A stretch of 64,000 nucleotides of DNA, taken from positions 762,130-826,129 of the forward strand of contig NC_079414.1 in the NCBI RefSeq assembly GCF_026213295.1. Direction: 5' to 3'. The translations under genes and the position numbers were made by a program. Source of the stretch: Gadus chalcogrammus (taxonomy: Eukaryota; Chordata; Actinopteri; Gadiformes; Gadidae). This document shows, piece after piece, positions 33,001 to 45,064 of the stretch; position 1 is the first letter of the stretch; every line of letters begins with the position of its first letter. Below the pieces are notes generated by a model. It saw only the letters and a list, made by a program, of their open reading frames with translations, was not told where the DNA came from and did not search any database.

Positions 33001-33890
33001 CGATATCCCTGTCTGCACAAAGAAATGCTTCACTGTAAAATCCACAAACAACAGGATAAAGTAGGCTATGGTGAGGTCAATCAGTAGCAACACACACGTT
33101 TAAAAACACAGGCTTTGAGAAACATGAGAACAAAAATTAAGTGGTCAATGAAAAATATAAAAAGTTCACTTTATAGCTTCAGACGCTGTGGATGTTAGTT
33201 TCTGCTGGTGAAGTCCCACCCACTGGCACTGCTCTAATAGGTCTGTAGCGTCACTGGGTCCCACCCCCTATAAAGGGGTGGGACTAGTGGTTGTAGTCTT
33301 ACGAGAATCCTCCCCTCTTACACTTCCTATTTACTTCTACGCAAAAATTGTCATATTGCGTCATCTTAAACAGGAAGTGTCGGAGATCGATACGGATCTC
33401 TCCAATCTCTCCAGAAAATAAGGGAATGATACACGACCATTCAAAAATATGACTGGGTTTCTAATGGTGAAGTTTCCCATTAAGAAGGGAAGCTGTGGAT
33501 GTAAAAGTGAGGCCGGGGTTAACTGAGTGTAGGTCAATTATCAAGAAGAACATCATGGCTGTGTGGCAGGAGGAGTGGGATAAGGAAAAGAAGGGGAGGC
33601 ATTACTACAGCTTGCAGAATAGAGTCACAAAGAGCCAGTGATTTTTGGGAAAGGAAAGGAGGCATACAGTCATGATGACCAGATTGAGCTTGGGGCATTG
33701 CGGACTCGCATGGGACTTACAAAAACTTGGGAAACATGAAAATGGAACAATCTGGGGATGAGGATACCGGTTACACTAAAGAGCCTTCTAAATCCCATTG
33801 AGAATCATCCTGGGACAATAAAAACTGTCCTGGATTTCATAACGGCCACTGGATTATTCCTATGGAAATAGGATGGACTGATTGCGTTTG
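33001..33890. other. No recognisable gene
   Basis: Mixed unique-looking sequence. A CCCACCCCCTATAAAGGGGTGG inverted repeat lies near 33262-33285. Nothing coding was supported. Confidence 0.45.
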
Positions 33891-33891
<1 letters not shown>

Positions 33892-33940
<49 letters not shown>

Positions 33941-33946
33941 ATAATT
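33892..33946. repeat. (AT)n microsatellite
   Basis: Alternating TA run of about 55 bp. Confidence 0.95.
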
Positions 33947-34092
33947 ATTTATTTATTTGGTTGTTTGTGTTTTTTTATTTTTGCATGTATTTTTTTGTCC
34001 TGTGGGTGGCATCAATGTGCCGCAAAGGCATAAGAACTGCCGGAAATTAAAAGAAGAAGAAGAAGTAGCCCTACCGTTGAGACGGAGGCCGT

Positions 34093-36557
34093 GGCTGTTT
34101 CCCAAAGTGAAGGCTGCAGCCATGCTAGGACGCGTCCTTGCTAGTCGCGTCCTATGGAGATGAGACTAGAGTGCTAGCTCGAGTACTTCCTAGCGTTTGT
34201 AACGTCTGACTTTGGGAACGACTTGGTAGTGTGGAAGCGCTTCCGCTTCCGCTTTTTAATACTGCGTGTCCGCTTGTAAACACATGTGCGCTTATGAATT
34301 AAACATGGCAGCAATCAAGCTGATCGATATTTATTTGACTTTTGTCTGTTATGAATGCGGTCATGTCTCCTTCGCATGGAGCCTCTTTGGGGAAGTCACA
34401 AAAGCTTTGTTGTGGTTGATCGAATTGTCTTTATTAAAAGGAAAATCCATTCAATTTTTAGAAAACTAAGTGAAATTGTCTGAGAACTTAATTCATGCAT
34501 CACATTTACAGTACGGTTGATTACTATTATGCAGGGGGAAAAAGACAAAGAAAGAGATGATAAACGTGTATTTATTTGGATATATGATCTGATTCATTCA
34601 TTCATATATGCCTAAAATCTACCAGTGCTTTGAACACATAAGTATATCATATAAAATACAATTATATACGTTCATTAAAAATTACAAACATTGCAAATGA
34701 TCGGTTGTGCATTAATTTTACAACATTGGATAGTGGCACTATCCCTTCCACCGTTAAACAAATGTTTGTGCGCCACCCTAAGGCGCACAAAAGCCTCAGT
34801 TTGCTGGACTGACCCAAAAAAAACCGATTCAACACAAACATAAAGGTATACATAAATAATGTAATCTTGTGAGCAAGTAAATTGACATTGGTGACAGTGG
34901 TGTTTAACACCAGCTACGTCCATGCAAAATATAGCAACGTATCATTAAGTTGCAAAAACGTTTGAAAAGTGGCAGGCTGTTTTATTCGGGGCTAAAGCCC
35001 CGGATCTAATTTGATTAGCCCCAAATCTTTTTTGTTAAAAAAAGAAAAAAAGAAAAAAAAAAAATTTTCTTTTTTTTTTGCTGCATGCAGAGCCTAAGCT
35101 ATATCCACACGTCGCACATGCCCCTATTTGTTAGGACTCTTGCGTAGCTTACTGCAAGGAATTTCTGTTCTGCTGCTCAAGATTTTAAGCCATGTATTTA
35201 TGAACTTGCATTGAAGAAAATATATCCGTTTTTTGTGGTCTGTAAATAGGCCAATCTATGAGGCTAAATAGCATGCCAATATTGACTGATTGTGTCAAGT
35301 GTCTAAGGATGAATGCTAACATGATTTGTTTCCAACTTTTGCCTTAAGTTACAATTTAGCTAACTAACCAGCTGCTGCCCTTTTCAATTCCAATGCTGGC
35401 TGTCATTTCATTACCAATGTTAAGTGTCATAAATAGTTAACACGGGTGCTGATTCATGATTCTCTAAAAAAGAAATACCCAAAACATGTGATATGTTTTC
35501 AATTTGCAGAAAGTTTTGAAAAATCCAGGATGCCTGAGAGCCTTACTGCATTATATTCCATAATAGTTATTTCTTTAGGAACACTGAATGTTGTCTTTTC
35601 CTTCACAGAAAAAAAAATATTTCCACTATAAAATGATGCAGAAAAGGCACAGATAGATGAATAAAAATCCACCAGAATGCAGGAAATTAAGTGTTTGACG
35701 CTCAAACATTTCTGGGGGACCACCCCCATACCCCCCACCTATAATTTGTCCCCCAAAATGTTGAAATGAAACCTAGCCTATATGACCCTGTACGCAGGTT
35801 GTATACAATATATCCATAGATATGTTGTTTTTACTTTTTGGATTAAAAAGAAAGCATGTCAGCAAACTCCATGTCGGCCCTTAGTATGATTATCATTTCA
35901 TCATAGAGTGGTCCTTTGTGAAAATGAGTTTGACACACCTGATATAGGTAATGTAAGGTCTGTCTCACTTGTATTAATTTTACTCTGAAATAACTTGAAT
36001 GGAACTTTAGATGTCTGGGGATAAGCAGCAGTCAGGTAGCTATTCAAAGCTATAATTACCTGCCTATTTTGTTTATTTAGGTAAAGCATTATGAAAAAAA
36101 TGCATGCGCAATAAAGTATACAACAAAATTTGCTGCACGCGCACTGTCCTATTCCCTCTTGGGCTGAGCCCCGGATGTTTCAGAAACCTAGAAACGCCCC
36201 TGAGTGGCACAGGTCTTTAGGCTTGATTATTTGCATTAACATGATGAATCTATAAAAAGCAATACGGCACAAAATATTTCTGAAAACGAATATAACTTCA
36301 CTTCGTTTGAACGTGTACTGCTCTGCCATTTTCAAGAACCCGCCCAGCGAACGCAGAGGATTGTGGGTAGTTTTGGCTCGTCTAGGATGCAGCGATGCAT
36401 CCTTGAAAAATCTCTGAATTCTCAAAAACAAAGGACGCAAAAATGGCGCGGCTTTCGAGTGTCCTCAACATTGGAACAGTGCTTGTCGGCGTTCTATGAT
36501 GTAGCGTCCTTAAAAGGGCGGCCGTTGAGCATGCTTCCTTGACATTGGGAAACAGCC
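34093..36557. mobile_element. TIR element with CGT 3-bp TSD (Harbinger-like)
   Basis: Inverted ends GGCTGTTTCCCAA are flanked on both sides by CGT (34090-34092, 36558-36560). The TIRs extend imperfectly through GGACGC motifs. No transposase is recognisable. A probable hAT (34976-36202) is nested inside, leaving about 1.2 kb of native sequence. Confidence 0.7.
34976..36202. mobile_element. Probable hAT insertion, noncoding
   Basis: The right end, inverted, reads CAGGGGCGTTTCTAGG, a common hAT terminus. AGTGGCAC after it resembles AGTGGCAG at 34968-34975 (7 of 8). The left terminus does not match well, so the limits are uncertain. It includes repeated GGGGCTAAAGCCCCGG-like motifs. Confidence 0.45.
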
Positions 36558-37244
36558 CGTTTCTCAATTCCTAGCACGCGTACTACGGACTCGATGACTT
36601 GCAAGTACGTACTTGGCAAGTCCGTACTTCAAGCACAGATTTGCGGGCACGCGAGTACTTACCTGCAATTGGAACAGCAGCGGACTTGATGACGTCACCA
36701 TCTCTGCTCGTCCGTTAACTGTGCTACGGCCTCATTTAGGCATATACTACTGAACAATATAACCAAATGATATAAAAGAAAATCCAAGCCTCTTTCATTT
36801 TCAAATAGTATATAAATATTCTGAATGAATAAAAATTGAAAAGATATGCGTGTCCTGTCTTGTGTATAAGCTATACACACACGACTTTATATATATATAT
36901 TTATATATTATCTTATATTATTATTATTATTATATTATATATTATATATATATATATAGGTTAAGAGTAACTTAAGCTACAGTTGTGCGTCTTCTCCATA
37001 TTGTCCGCCATCGTACTGCTGCGAGTGCGAAATGCATCCTGGGATTTATAAGTACACACGAGCCACCTCCGATGCATGCTCGGTGAAACGGCGAGATCGA
37101 GCACGCATCAAGAACACTTCCGGGTTTTACGACAGTACTCGCATGATGCGTGCTTCGAATTGGAACAGTGCTCGGGCAACGACTGATGACGTTTCACAAG
37201 TCCACGAGCACACGAGCACGCACAAGTACGCGAATTGAGAAACG
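36557..37244. mobile_element. MITE with CGTTTCTCAATTC ends
   Basis: Left CCGTTTCTCAATTC and right GAATTGAGAAACGG are inverted. The interior is rich in CACGAGTACT-like motifs near both ends. No target duplication was found; its left end abuts the preceding element, which may have inserted into it. Confidence 0.65.
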
Positions 37245-37858
37245 GAGAACCGAGCGAAAAGACTGCAACCAAATGTAAACAGCCCCCCTTTCCATTTCCG
37301 GCCAACAAGCAATGATTCTAGGCGGTATTCTAGTCTGCTGAGCTATGAGCCAGAGAGCTAACGTTATGGATTGTAGGCTTACATATTTATAATTCGAAAT
37401 TCGTCTGAGCCTTTATACCACAGATACTCTAGGGTCTATAGCATTAACCGCATTGTCTGATTACAGTTTAATTAATTTTTCACAATTTAACAGCACTCGT
37501 TTTGAAGAATAATCACCGCGCCATTCGTTTCAGTGGGAATCCCGACGGTCTATACTTTCAACATAAAGTGTACATATTTATAATTTGAAATTCGGCCTAG
37601 CCTTTATACCACAGATACTATATGGTCTATAACATATAACCGCGTTTTCCGATTACAGTTTAATGCATTTTTCACAATTTACCAGCTCTCGTTTTGAAGG
37701 CTGAAATACAAGTTGATTTACTATTTGATGACGCTGTGCTCAGAAGCAAGTAGAACCGACAAGTCAGCGGGCAACCTGCCGGGTTAATGCCCTCTTCCCA
37801 GCCAATCAGAATCAAGCATTAAATGAATTAGAATAACATTCAATAATGTACCCTGAGG
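37245..37858. other. No gene; short duplicated AT-rich segment
   Basis: ATTCG...CCTTTATACCACAGATACT and following sequence occurs twice, at about 37390-37500 and 37580-37690, as a diverged direct repeat. Confidence 0.6.
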
Positions 37859-38679
37859 CAGTGTTGGGGTAGTTACTCAAAAAAAGCAATTAGTTACTTA
37901 TTACTAGTTACTTCTGTAAATTATAATGAAATTACTTTACTAGTTACTGCATTTGAAAAGTGCCTTCAGAACTTATTACTTTACTAAAATGTCTTCCTGT
38001 CGGATGTTGGCTTGCGAGTCGCGGATATTTTATCTAGTATGTTTCTAAATCTGGGCGATTCAATAGTCGACAGGGAAAGCATGTCTTCTACAATGAACCC
38101 TGCAAGCAGCCGGTCTTTCTGTGGCACCTGCTTCTGCGCTCCAACACTTGAACACTCCTTCGCAAAAGCAGCTACATCACTCAAATCGATCGCTATGGCA
38201 ACATGCCGAGGCAAGCAGGCGCTGCAGACACAGAGGCAGCGAGCACCACAACAGATCAAAACTTCACACGCAGGCAAACACGGCTTGGGTAACGCAGGAA
38301 AGCGCGTTACTATAGTCTAGTAAAGTAGTGTAGTTACCGATATTTTAAATGTAATGAGTTACTCTACTTTTTTTCCCAAAAAAGTGCAATAATGTGCAAT
38401 AAAACATGATAGAAACTGTATTTCGCTAGGATACTTGATTCAACCACTCTATTTCATCCTAGGCAAACAACAAAGGGGGCTCAATGTCAAAAATACCGGA
38501 AAAAAATAATAGCTCACAGCAACATATTGAAATAAAGAACTATGAACTAGTTCATCTTTTGGAACTGTGAACTTAGTTAAAAATTTTGATTATGAACGTT
38601 TAACTGAACCAGTTCATTTAAAAATGTGTGAACTGTACTTTGAACTAGTTCATGTAGAAAGTGAACTTTCCCAACACTG
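37859..38679. mobile_element. MITE with CAGTGTTGGG ends
   Basis: Left CAGTGTTGGGGTAGTTACT and inverted right CAGTGTTGGGAAAG share the first ten bases. The flanks CCCTGAGG and CCTCCAGG agree only in part. It shares its ends with the element at 58131-59057. No coding frame is convincing. Confidence 0.65.
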
Positions 38680-38822
38680 CCTCCAGGCACCACAGGTCAG
38701 AAACTAACTCTTGATGTCCTGTACTGTGCAGGTCAATGGAGAAGAAACATAGCTCATTTGGTAGGTAATTAGTCTATGATCGTCGGTAATATATGCCGTT
38801 TAATCACTGTTACTGAATATAG

Positions 38823-39090
38823 CCCTAACCCCTAACCCTAATCCTTTCCACTGATCATAACCATATCCACTATATTCACTGATCATAACCTTATCCACTA
38901 TCTAACCCTATCCACTGATCGTAACCCTATCCAGTGATCACAACCCTATCCACTATCCAACCCTATCCACTGATCATAACCTTATCCACTGATCATAGCC
39001 CTACCCACTGATCATAAGCCTATCCACTGATCATAACCCTATCTACTGATCATAACCCCATCCACTTTCTAACCCTATCCACTGATCATA
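38823..39090 (+). repeat. Minisatellite block 1 (CCCTATCCACTGATCATAA)
   Basis: Tandem 19-bp units CCCTATCCACTGATCATAA are mixed with CTATCTAACCCTATCCA units. The block begins with telomere-like CCCTAACCCCTAACCCTAA. The same units resume at 43346, 49781, 58103 and 59058. Confidence 0.93.
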
Positions 39091-39105
39091 ATAGTTGGCG
39101 TTGCC

Positions 39106-42100
39106 ATGGCGGCGCGCATAGTCGCAGCGGCTCAGTGCTCCCAAAAACAATGCAGTGAAATCAGTCAAATGAAACCAAATCAATCGTCAAATATTGTCTA
39201 CAACAGAGAGGATTTATTTCACTTCGGTAGAACATGCCAAATTCCGATAACGAGTGCCTTTCAACACTCGCATGGGATTCCTCCGGGAATAGCAAGAACA
39301 CCGGCGTCTCCATGGATAGATACACCGAGCGGCATACCCCGAAGACGGAGGAGGGAACGTAAACAGAAGCGGGGTTGCAGGTCTGGCGACTTGGCTAGGC
39401 TAAAAAGGGCTCCAAACAGACCACCACTGCCCAGTCTTTACGTCGCAAATGTCAGGTCTCTAGGAAATAAGATGGACAAGCTTCATCTAGATATATCGGT
39501 CAACCATACGAGACAGCTCCATCATCGTTATCACGGAAAGCTGGCTACACTCGGGGATCTCAGATGCAGCAGTGGAGCTGGCAGGTCGCTCACTTCATCG
39601 CAGCTATAGAACAGAGGCTTCTGGTAAGAGCCGTGGAGGAGGACTATGTACATATGTAAATAAGGGCTGGTGTACAAACTCCACTGTCATTGATCAGCAT
39701 TGTTCATCTGATCTAGAGATGCTAGCAGTCAAATGCAGACCATTTTATTTACCACGCAAATTCTCCGTTACCGTGGTAACCGCTGTATACATCCCACCAG
39801 ATGCCAACGTTAATGCAGCACTTGGCTATCTACTAGCAGCTATCAGTGGCGTCTTTGCATTAGGGGCCAGTGGGGCACGGCCCCACCAGAGAACGCTGCC
39901 GCAGGGCACGATTATACTTTTAATTTTTTTTTCAAAAATGTCATTGAGCATAAGTTAATAATACATTAATTGTTAATAATTAATTACATGTCCGCAGTTT
40001 TAATTTGATGAACGCAATTGTTGTAGTGTAGTAGTTATGTGTGAAATAGTTCGTTGCTCCGTCTCGTCATTTCCGCTCGGTGGGGCACAGCCGAGATGGC
40101 CCCGTCTGCTGCAGTGTAGAAAACTGGTGCTGTTGCGCGAGCAAGCGCGTGCGCAGTGCCCGCTTCTGTTTCTGCGGTGGGGCCAGAAGTTTAGTGCCCC
40201 AAAGCTCTTCTCATTGGCTGATTTGTAGAAAGGGCGGGGTTTACGGCGGGAGCCGATCAGATCTTGCTCGCTGGCTAACGTAGTTACTGTTACAGTTACT
40301 GTTACAGTAAATAACAACAAATGGACGTTTCATTCATTAAATGATGAATCGTGTTGAGTATCTGTCATGTGAGATTTAGCACTTGAACAGAAGTTGGAGA
40401 TAAAACGTTTGGGACCACATCGCCCGACGGATTTAATCATTATTCAAGAGGGAAAGGACAAGAATAGATCGTTCAACCAGGATTTGTTCAAGCGGAAAAA
40501 AATGCTTGTGTTTCACCTCAGCCACACAAAGGAGACCAGACAGCACTGTCCTTAAAGCACAGGTAATTACCATCTTAGCCCAAACTTACTTAAATTTTCA
40601 CCCAGGATTATCCAGGTCTGAATAGGCAACCACTCTATCAGGCTAGATTCATTGTTAATTGTACAGTATGGTGGCCTGCAAACTTAATGCAACTTAAACC
40701 ATACTTCTTCTTTTTTTGGTATATTGTGAGTGGTGGCTTTGTATATTGATTGCTGTGTAAAGGGTGTGCGCCGTTGTGTTTTTATTGTTGCCACGTTGTT
40801 GTTTTCTTGAGTTTTGATATTGTGAGATCTTGAACGCTGCCATTTGGTGGTGCTATTGCTATAATAGCCTAATATATGTTGTCAGATTCGCGTTTGAGTG
40901 ATGGCATTATTCAGCTGCAATTTTGGTCCCCTCTGTCACTTGCTACTGTTTTTTTTGTGATGGTAGTAATATGTGGTATTTCTGGATTGCGTTATAATAT
41001 TTTCCTGCATGGGCCCCACCAGAGTTTCCAAACCAAAATCGCCACTGGCAGCTATAAACAAACAGCAGACCACTTATCCAGAGGGCGTTTTTATCGTGGC
41101 TGGTGACTTTAACCATGTCAACCTCAAGACGGTGCTGCCTTGCTTTGATCAACACGTAAAGTGCGCAACTCGAGGAAAAAATATTCTGGACTGTGTGTAT
41201 TCAAATATTAATAAGGGATACAGGGCCTCACCCCTCGCACACCTGGGCCAGTCTGATCACCTGTCACTATCCCTGATTCCCGCATATCGCCCCATCATTA
41301 AAAAACAAGAAGCTACCATTAAAACGTTTAGGAAGTGGCCGGAAGATGCATCTCTACAGCTCCAGGACTGCTTTGAAAGAACAAACTGGACCTTGTTTTT
41401 TAATCAGGATGTAAATGAGTATGCCTTCGCTGTCCTCTGTTACATCAGGACCTGCATTGAAAATATCACCACCATCACCCGCAGCAGGATTCCCCCTAAC
41501 AGGAAACCCTGGATGACTGGGGAGGTACAGGCCCTTCTGAGGGAGCGCAACGCAGCTTTCAAATCAGGTGACAGAGCACAGTACAGCATAGCCAGGCACA
41601 ACCTGAAAAAAGGCATCAAGCAGGTCAAAGCCATGTACAGGGAGAAGATTGAGGGCCACTTCACCAACAGAGACCCAACACAAGTGTGGCAAGGCATACA
41701 ACAGATCACGAACTACAGGGGAAGCCGCAACCCACCGACAAACATCAATGCCTCCTTAGCAGAGGAGCTCAACCACTTCTATGCCCGCTTCGAGACACCT
41801 GGGCTAGATAATGGAGCTGCTCCCCCACCTGCTGGCACAGACCACACAGCCATGGTAACAGCAGAGGAGGTAAGACTCATCCTCAGGTCTGTGAACACAA
41901 GGAAGGCAGAGGGACCAGATGGCATTCCAGGAAGAGTGCTCAAAGAATGCGCATACCAGCTTGCAGATGTCTTTACGGACATTTTTAATGTCTTTAGCCA
42001 AAGCGGTCGTACCAACCTGTTTTAAAACAGCCACTATTATACCTGTGCCCAAGCAAAGTAACATCAGCACCTTAAATGACTATAGACCTGTGGCGCTCAC

Positions 42101-43316
42101 TCCCATCATCGCAAAGTGCTTTGAGAGGCTGGTGGCGAAGCGCGTTAAGGCTTTCCTCCCTCGCTCCCTGGACCAGCATCAGTATGCTTACAGGGAAAAC
42201 AGGTCCACTGAGGACGCTATCGTCACAGCCCTCCATTCAACGCTGACACACCTGGACAAGAAGGAGACATATGTAAGACTACTCTTTATAGATTACAGCT
42301 CGGCTTTTAATACCATCGTCCCCAACCGGCTGATCACCAAACTTCTTGATCTGGGCCTCAGCTACAGCCTGTGTATGTGGATTAAGGATTTCCTAACAGA
42401 TCGCCCGCAGACAGTGAGACTGGGTCCTCACCAATCCTCGAGCCTGTCCCTCAGCACTGGAGCTCCACAAGGCTGTGTATTGAGTCCCCTGCTGTACTCC
42501 GTATACACATATGACTGCACCAACACCCATCCTTCAAATACTGTGATCAAATTTGCAGATGACACCACTGTGGTAGGACAAATCACCCATGAAAATGAAA
42601 GTGCCTACAGAGACGAAGTTGACATACTGACAGAATGGTGTCAAAAAAACAACCTGACCCTGAATGTCAGAAAAACTAAATAAATCATAGTCGACTTCAG
42701 GCGGCAAAAGGCGAACCCCCAACCCCTCATCATCAATGGTGAGGAAGTAGAGAGGACCTCCTGCTTTAAGTTCCTGGGGGTTATGCTCTCAGAGGACCTG
42801 AAATGGGTGATGAACACAACTGCCACAGTAAGGAAAGCACAACAGCGGCTCTACTTCTTGAGAATATTGAGGAAAAACAACCTGTCTCCCGAGCTGCTTA
42901 AGACTTTTTACCACTGCTGCATTGAAAGTGTGATCACTTACTGTATCACTGCATGGTACGTCAACTGCACAGAAAAGGACAGGAAATCCCTCAGTCGGGT
43001 CATAAGGTCTGCTGAGAGAATAGTTGGACTTCCACTGCCTCCCCTGGATGACATCTTTAGGACGCGCTGCCTCCGCCGAGCATGTGGCATTTTAAAGGAT
43101 GAGACTCACCCCGCAAACCATCTCTTCACCCTTTTACCCTCTGGCAGGCGCTACCGGGCCACTACAGCCCGCACCTCCAGACTGCAGAACAGTTTCATCC
43201 CCAGGGCCATCACAGAACTTAATAATCACACTACACTCCTACCCTCCACCCAGCACAACTGCACTTTTGATAGTGGTTGCACAAACAAATTTCGTTGTGT
43301 ATCCAATGCACAATGA
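39106..43316 (+). pseudogene. LINE endonuclease-reverse transcriptase, broken
   Basis: The start has a basic stretch (RRRRRERKQKRGCRSG) then SLYVANVRSLGNKMDKL, the endonuclease start; later parts are SRGGGLCTYVNKGW and VYIPPDANVN (39572-39843). After the nested hAT the frame resumes with VAGDFNHVN and LGQSDHLSLS (40973-42010). The RT has [44 protein letters not shown] and [10 protein letters not shown] (catalytic ADD near 42555). The tail has SGRRYRATTARTSRLQNSF. Lesions are frame changes near 39505 and 39590, a shift near 41990-42005 and a TAA at 42681-42683. Clade assignment rests on the motifs and is tentative. Confidence 0.82.
39844..41047. mobile_element. hAT element nested in the LINE, 1204 bp
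   Basis: Ends CAGTGGCG and inverted CAGTGGCGA are flanked by exact 8-bp duplications GCAGCTAT (39836-39843, 41048-41055). Removing it rejoins the LINE endonuclease frame (LLAAI to NKQQ). It has no intact gene and includes GTTACAGTTACTGTTACAGT. Confidence 0.92.
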
Positions 43317-43345
43317 CAAATAAAGTCTATTCTATTCTATTCTAT

Positions 43346-43399
43346 AACCCTATCCACTGATCAGAACCCTATCTACTGACCATAACCCAATCCACTGAT
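43346..43399 (+). repeat. Minisatellite block 2
   Basis: Two to three units of the CCCTATCCACTGATCATAA family lie between the LINE tail and the long-TIR element. Confidence 0.85.
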
Positions 43400-43920
43400 A
43401 ACGTAATATGCGCCAATAAAGTAATAACTGACAATAATTTAATCATTTAAATGTGATAAAGCCAATAACATAATAACGTAATACATAATTATGTACTAAG
43501 GTTGATGGGGCAATAACGCAATAACTTTTTGCCAATAATGTTACGTAATAACGTAATAACGTTAATGCCTGGTTATACGTTATTGGACTTGTATTAGAAA
43601 AAATATTTGAAAATATAATAACTGAGTCAATAATGTAATAAATAAAAAAAGAGGTATCACTTTATTTTAATTTTCAATTTCTGGAGAGAAACGGTCACAC
43701 TTAGACTTAATATTGCATCTTGCAACACATGCTTAAATATCTGACCTTACAGATACCCCCCTCCACAGTATGCCTTATAGGAGCAAAGGGTAAATTTGGA
43801 TTTATGTGTAACTCTTAGGGTTCCGTTATAGTACTCTGTGTATCCAACTCTGTGACCACGCAGATGCTTTGACGGAGTCGTGAGCCTTTCGAAGTTTTGC
43901 GTTACAGTTTTCAGTATGGT
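43400..43920. repeat. Left long inverted repeat
   Basis: It pairs with 49355-49770. The minus-strand frame here (44037-43747, SFQRLFPAAPSIPAMNCNT) is open but not recognised and partly lies in the repeat. Confidence 0.75.
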
Positions 43921-44258
43921 ATTGCAATTCATCGCTGGAATGCTAGGGGCTGCGGGAAAGAGACGTTGGAAAGAGACGCTGACCATAACAGCCCTGCGGA
44001 CTCCATCGTTCTGAGTAGCCTCTACGGAGAGCAACACGTCGGGCTATGGAGAAGGTCTCTAAAAGGGTTTGCGACGATGGAGAGGGCTCTCCGTGGCTAC
44101 GGAGAGTACTTTATGCAGTATCATAAACAAGGCTTTACTTTTACTCCGGAATTCTTGACTCAAAACAGCTTTGGGGCCAGCCTTATCTGCAGAGCGACAT
44201 TAGATCACTTGCAGATTGGGCTGAAAATGTAATAACTGAGCCGATAATGTAATAATAC

Positions 44259-44721
44259 TAGAGCTGTCAAGCGATTAAAATATTTAATCGTGATTAATCG
44301 CATTAATGTCATAGTTAACTATGATTAATCGCGATTAATCACAAATTATTTTCTATGCTATATATCCCTTGATTTTTTTGTCCCATAATTCTTCTCATTT
44401 TAATTCTCTTAGCAACATGGTGAAGTGCATCGGCTTGCCTTGGGCAAATGATTTTTTATTGATAACAACATTGGCATATACTGATCAAAACAGGACGATA
44501 CAAAAAAAAGAGCCATTAAACGACTGCTTTGAACAAATGTCATTTGAACATAGTCAGTCAGGCTACTGCTTCTTTGTTTTGAGCCAAAGAAAAAAAAAAA
44601 AAAAATTTTTTTTATTTTTTTTTAAATAAAATAATTGCGTTAATCGCGCGATAAAAAAATTAACGCCGTTAAATTTGGTTTGCGTTAACGGCGTTAATAA
44701 CGCGTTTAACTGACAGCTCTA
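44259..44721. mobile_element. hAT-type MITE, second copy, inverted
   Basis: Ends TAGAGCTGTCA and TGACAGCTCTA with exact duplications AATAATAC (44251-44258, 44722-44729). It is the reverse-oriented relative of 13287-13737 and keeps the same GATTAATC-rich interior. Confidence 0.93.
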
Positions 44722-44924
44722 AATAATACATAAATACGTCTGCAGCCCCGCATTCAATATTATCGTATTGCTGTATTCACCAATAATCATAAACTGAATG
44801 TTTGTCTGATGCATATGCCCTAGATCAGGGGTCTCCAACCTCATTCCCTCTGAGAGCTACCTTTAGATAATAAAAATGACAGAGAGCTACTCGTGTTTTA
44901 TATTATGTGTAACATTTATTCACA

Positions 44925-45064
44925 TCCAGCATCCAGCCTCCAGCCACCTGCCTGGCCTACTAGCATCCAGCCTTCAGCCACCTGCCTGGCCTACTAGCAT
45001 CCAGCCTCCAGCCACCTGCCTGGCCTACTAGCATCCAGCCTCCAGCCACCTGCCTGGCCTCTAC
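44925..45064. repeat. 35-bp tandem repeat, four units
   Basis: Units CATCCAGCCTCCAGCCACCT + GCCTGGCCTACTAG repeat about four times just before the L2 fragment. The peptide-free repeat may be L2 5' UTR. Confidence 0.88.

Larger units (their letters stand above)
39091..43345 (+). mobile_element. Rex1/CR1-group LINE inserted in the minisatellite
   Basis: The element runs from about 39091 to a TCTAT tandem tail ending at 43345. It carries an endonuclease and RT on the plus strand and is split by a 1204-bp hAT at 39844-41047. Minisatellite units border it on both sides. Confidence 0.8.

Noticed and set aside
34266..34469. 67-codon frame near the CGT-flanked element
   Set aside because: AT-rich chance frame inside a noncoding transposon.
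43897..44232. 111-codon plus-strand frame in the long-TIR element
   Set aside because: Not recognised, and overlaps the terminal repeat; an antisense frame is open too, so neither can be preferred.
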